Below are positions 32,056 through 33,262 of a stretch of DNA of 33,262 nt, one piece after another. The notes beneath the pieces were generated by a model that was not told the DNA's origin, did not search any database, and saw only the letters and a program-made list of their open reading frames with translations. The stretch is from an uncultured Johnsonella sp. (lineage in GTDB: Bacteria; Bacillota; Clostridia; Lachnospirales; Lachnospiraceae): positions 1 through 33,262 of the forward strand of contig CAJPUK010000003.1 of assembly GCA_905373785.1 (NCBI GenBank). The letters run 5' to 3'. Position 1 is the stretch's first letter; each line of letters opens with the position of its first letter. The position numbers were made by a program, and so were the translations under genes.

Positions 32056-33189
32056 TTATTTACCTCCGTCCTTAAATCTGTCATGAATTATCGCTCCGCC
32101 CTTGGTTATAAGGCAGCCCTTCATAATCTCATCTTCAAGTTTTACGTCAAGGTCCTTGCTTTCTTTGTTATAGAAATGTGTAAGGAAGGCTGATATGTTT
32201 CCTGAAAGCATCTTAGATGCATCATAAGGCACCTGTCTTTCAAGCATGTCACCCGACATGATGGTTACTCCGTTTTCTGTAACTACATTTTCAAAAAGTA
32301 CCGAACCTTCTACATTACCGCCGGTAGATACCGCCATATCGACTACTATTGAGCCGGGTTGCATACGGGCAAGCACATCCTTGGTTATAAGCACCGGAGC
32401 CTTTCTTCCGAACACCTTTGCTGTTGTAATAACTATATTGGACTTTTCACATACCTTAGCCTGAGCTTCCTGCTGCATGGCTATTTGCTCCTTGGTAAGC
32501 TCCTTGGCATAACCTTGAGCGGTCTGTCCCATTTCTCCGAGGTTTATTTTAACAAAGCTTGCACCGAGTGACTTAACCTGCTCTTCCACCACAGGTCTTG
32601 TATCAAAGGCTTCGACTCTTGCACCCAATCTTTTTGCCGTAGCTATTGCCTGCAAACCTGCAACACCTACACCTATAATAAATACTCTTGCCGGTGAGAT
32701 GGTACCTGCCGGTGTCATCATCATCGGGAATATCTTAGGGAGTTTCGCCGCTGCATTAATTACAGCCACATAACCCGCAAGTGAGGTCTGTGAAGACTGG
32801 ACGTCCATTTTTTGTGCCAGGGTAGTTCTCGGTATCATCTCCAAAGATACCGCCATCGCCTTCTTCTCTACGAACTTATTTAAAAGTTCCTTTTCATTAA
32901 AGGGATCAAGGTAACTTAAGTGTAGAGTATCTTCCTTTAAGTTATCTATATTAGAGGGTTTTAGTATCCTTACCACTATCTCACTGTCTGCATATCCGGC
33001 ATCGGCACTCTCTATAACCTCAGCCCCTGCATTAACATAACTTTCATCTGAAAATCCGGACTTAATACCTGCGCCGCTGACAACCTTGAACTCAAAGCCC
33101 ATATTCTTAAGCTTCTTGATATCATCAGGTATTAGGGCAACTCTGGTTTCCAGCGAGTCCTCTTCTCTGCAAAGCAAAACCTTTTTCAT
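32056..33189 (-). CDS. pntA: NAD(P) transhydrogenase alpha-1 subunit (NAD-binding)
   Basis: Soluble NAD(H)-binding domain I, 377 aa, lacking the C-terminal membrane helices of E. coli PntA, as expected when a separate alpha-2 exists. It shows the alanine-dehydrogenase/PNT N-terminal domain (RVALIPDDIKKL) and the Rossmann motif GVGVAG (173-178), followed by Glu/Asp of the ribose-binding loop (EAFDTRP). The RQVPYDASKMLSGN segment is typical of the domain I end. Start ATG with a GGAAGG site. First gene of pntA-pntAB-pntB. Confidence 0.95.
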   Translation of the reverse strand: MKKVLLCREEDSLETRVALIPDDIKKLKNMGFEFKVVSGAGIKSGFSDESYVNAGAEVIESADAGYADSEIVVRILKPSNIDNLKEDTLHLSYLDPFNEKELLNKFVEKKAMAVSLEMIPRTTLAQKMDVQSSQTSLAGYVAVINAAAKLPKIFPMMMTPAGTISPARVFIIGVGVAGLQAIATAKRLGARVEAFDTRPVVEEQVKSLGASFVKINLGEMGQTAQGYAKELTKEQIAMQQEAQAKVCEKSNIVITTAKVFGRKAPVLITKDVLARMQPGSIVVDMAVSTGGNVEGSVLFENVVTENGVTIMSGDMLERQVPYDASKMLSGNISAFLTHFYNKESKDLDVKLEDEIMKGCLITKGGAIIHDRFKDGGK

Positions 33190-33227
33190 ATCTTGTATTT
33201 CCTTCCGTAGTTTTTTATTACATTCAA

Positions 33228-33253
33228 TAGGTTAGATTACCCTACCTAGTATA
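33228..33253 (-). promoter_or_regulatory. Partial promoter with palindromic operator before pntA
   Basis: On the minus strand a -10-like TATACT (33248-33253, with a second overlapping TATACT just upstream) is followed immediately by a 21-bp imperfect palindrome at 33228-33248: outer half-sites TAGGT and ACCTA around a spacer. The -35 box is beyond or at the window edge. The position just after the -10 resembles that of the ECF operator, but the spacing of half-sites is 4 bp longer, so the regulator need not be the same. Confidence 0.4.
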
Positions 33254-33262
33254 GTATATGAC

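Overview
The window reads as chromosomal DNA of a low-GC, anaerobic, fermentative Clostridia bacterium, most likely of the Lachnospiraceae. Reasons: A+T-rich intergenic DNA, AGGAGG-type ribosome sites, oxygen-sensitive pyruvate formate-lyase with its activase, an ECF transporter, clostridial-type LMW phosphatase and NlpC/P60 proteins, glycogen genes, and no aerobic respiratory genes. The assignment rests on gene content and resemblance only. Thirty of the 31 genes lie on the minus strand; lepB is the only plus-strand gene.

Layout (plus-strand coordinates; minus-strand transcription runs right to left). 81-5640: LMW protein phosphatase, then a nucleoside-type ABC transporter (ATPase and two permeases, without its lipoprotein), then pyrimidine-nucleoside phosphorylase; tandem repeats precede the last gene. 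5862-7264: an A+T-rich three-gene island resembling the CmdTAC toxin-antitoxin-chaperone phage-defence system (ADP-ribosyltransferase-like toxin, small antitoxin, SecB-like chaperone), with its own predicted promoter and terminator and an 11-bp direct repeat on each side. 7404-13585: housekeeping genes (tatD-rsmA-NlpC/P60 hydrolase; metG-traX-like). 13814-15010: a GerMN-like lipoprotein and a FabT-like MarR regulator, separated by an orphan IS200/IS605-like end. 15125-19878: glgB-mscS-malQ, glycogen genes with a mechanosensitive channel between them. 20220-22879: lepB (+), a hairpin/MITE-like element, a DsbA/FrnE-like protein and a MATE exporter. 23244-26147: an ECF transporter (S, T and a double ATPase) whose promoter carries a DtxR-type operator, suggesting metal-linked uptake. 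26340-29655: a split pyruvate formate-lyase operon. 30303-33189: three-subunit proton-translocating transhydrogenase.

Two systems stand out. First, the CmdTAC-like cassette in a monoderm-type genome, where a SecB-like protein is unlikely to serve ordinary export. Second, the pyruvate formate-lyase operon: the catalytic body (689 aa, Cys406-Cys407) stops just before the glycyl-radical domain, which is a separate 79-aa gene with its own strong ribosome site. Between the two is a 61-aa gene whose N-terminal half resembles the glycyl-radical domain but whose C-terminal half is Cys-containing and lacks the radical glycine. The activase gene follows. The glycyl radical must therefore be supplied in trans, unless an intact paralogue exists elsewhere.

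Pfl makes acetyl-CoA and formate from pyruvate, and the transhydrogenase balances NADH and NADPH. Glycogen turnover and nucleoside phosphorolysis feed sugar phosphates into the same fermentation. All functions are inferred from sequence patterns by eye; no database search was possible.
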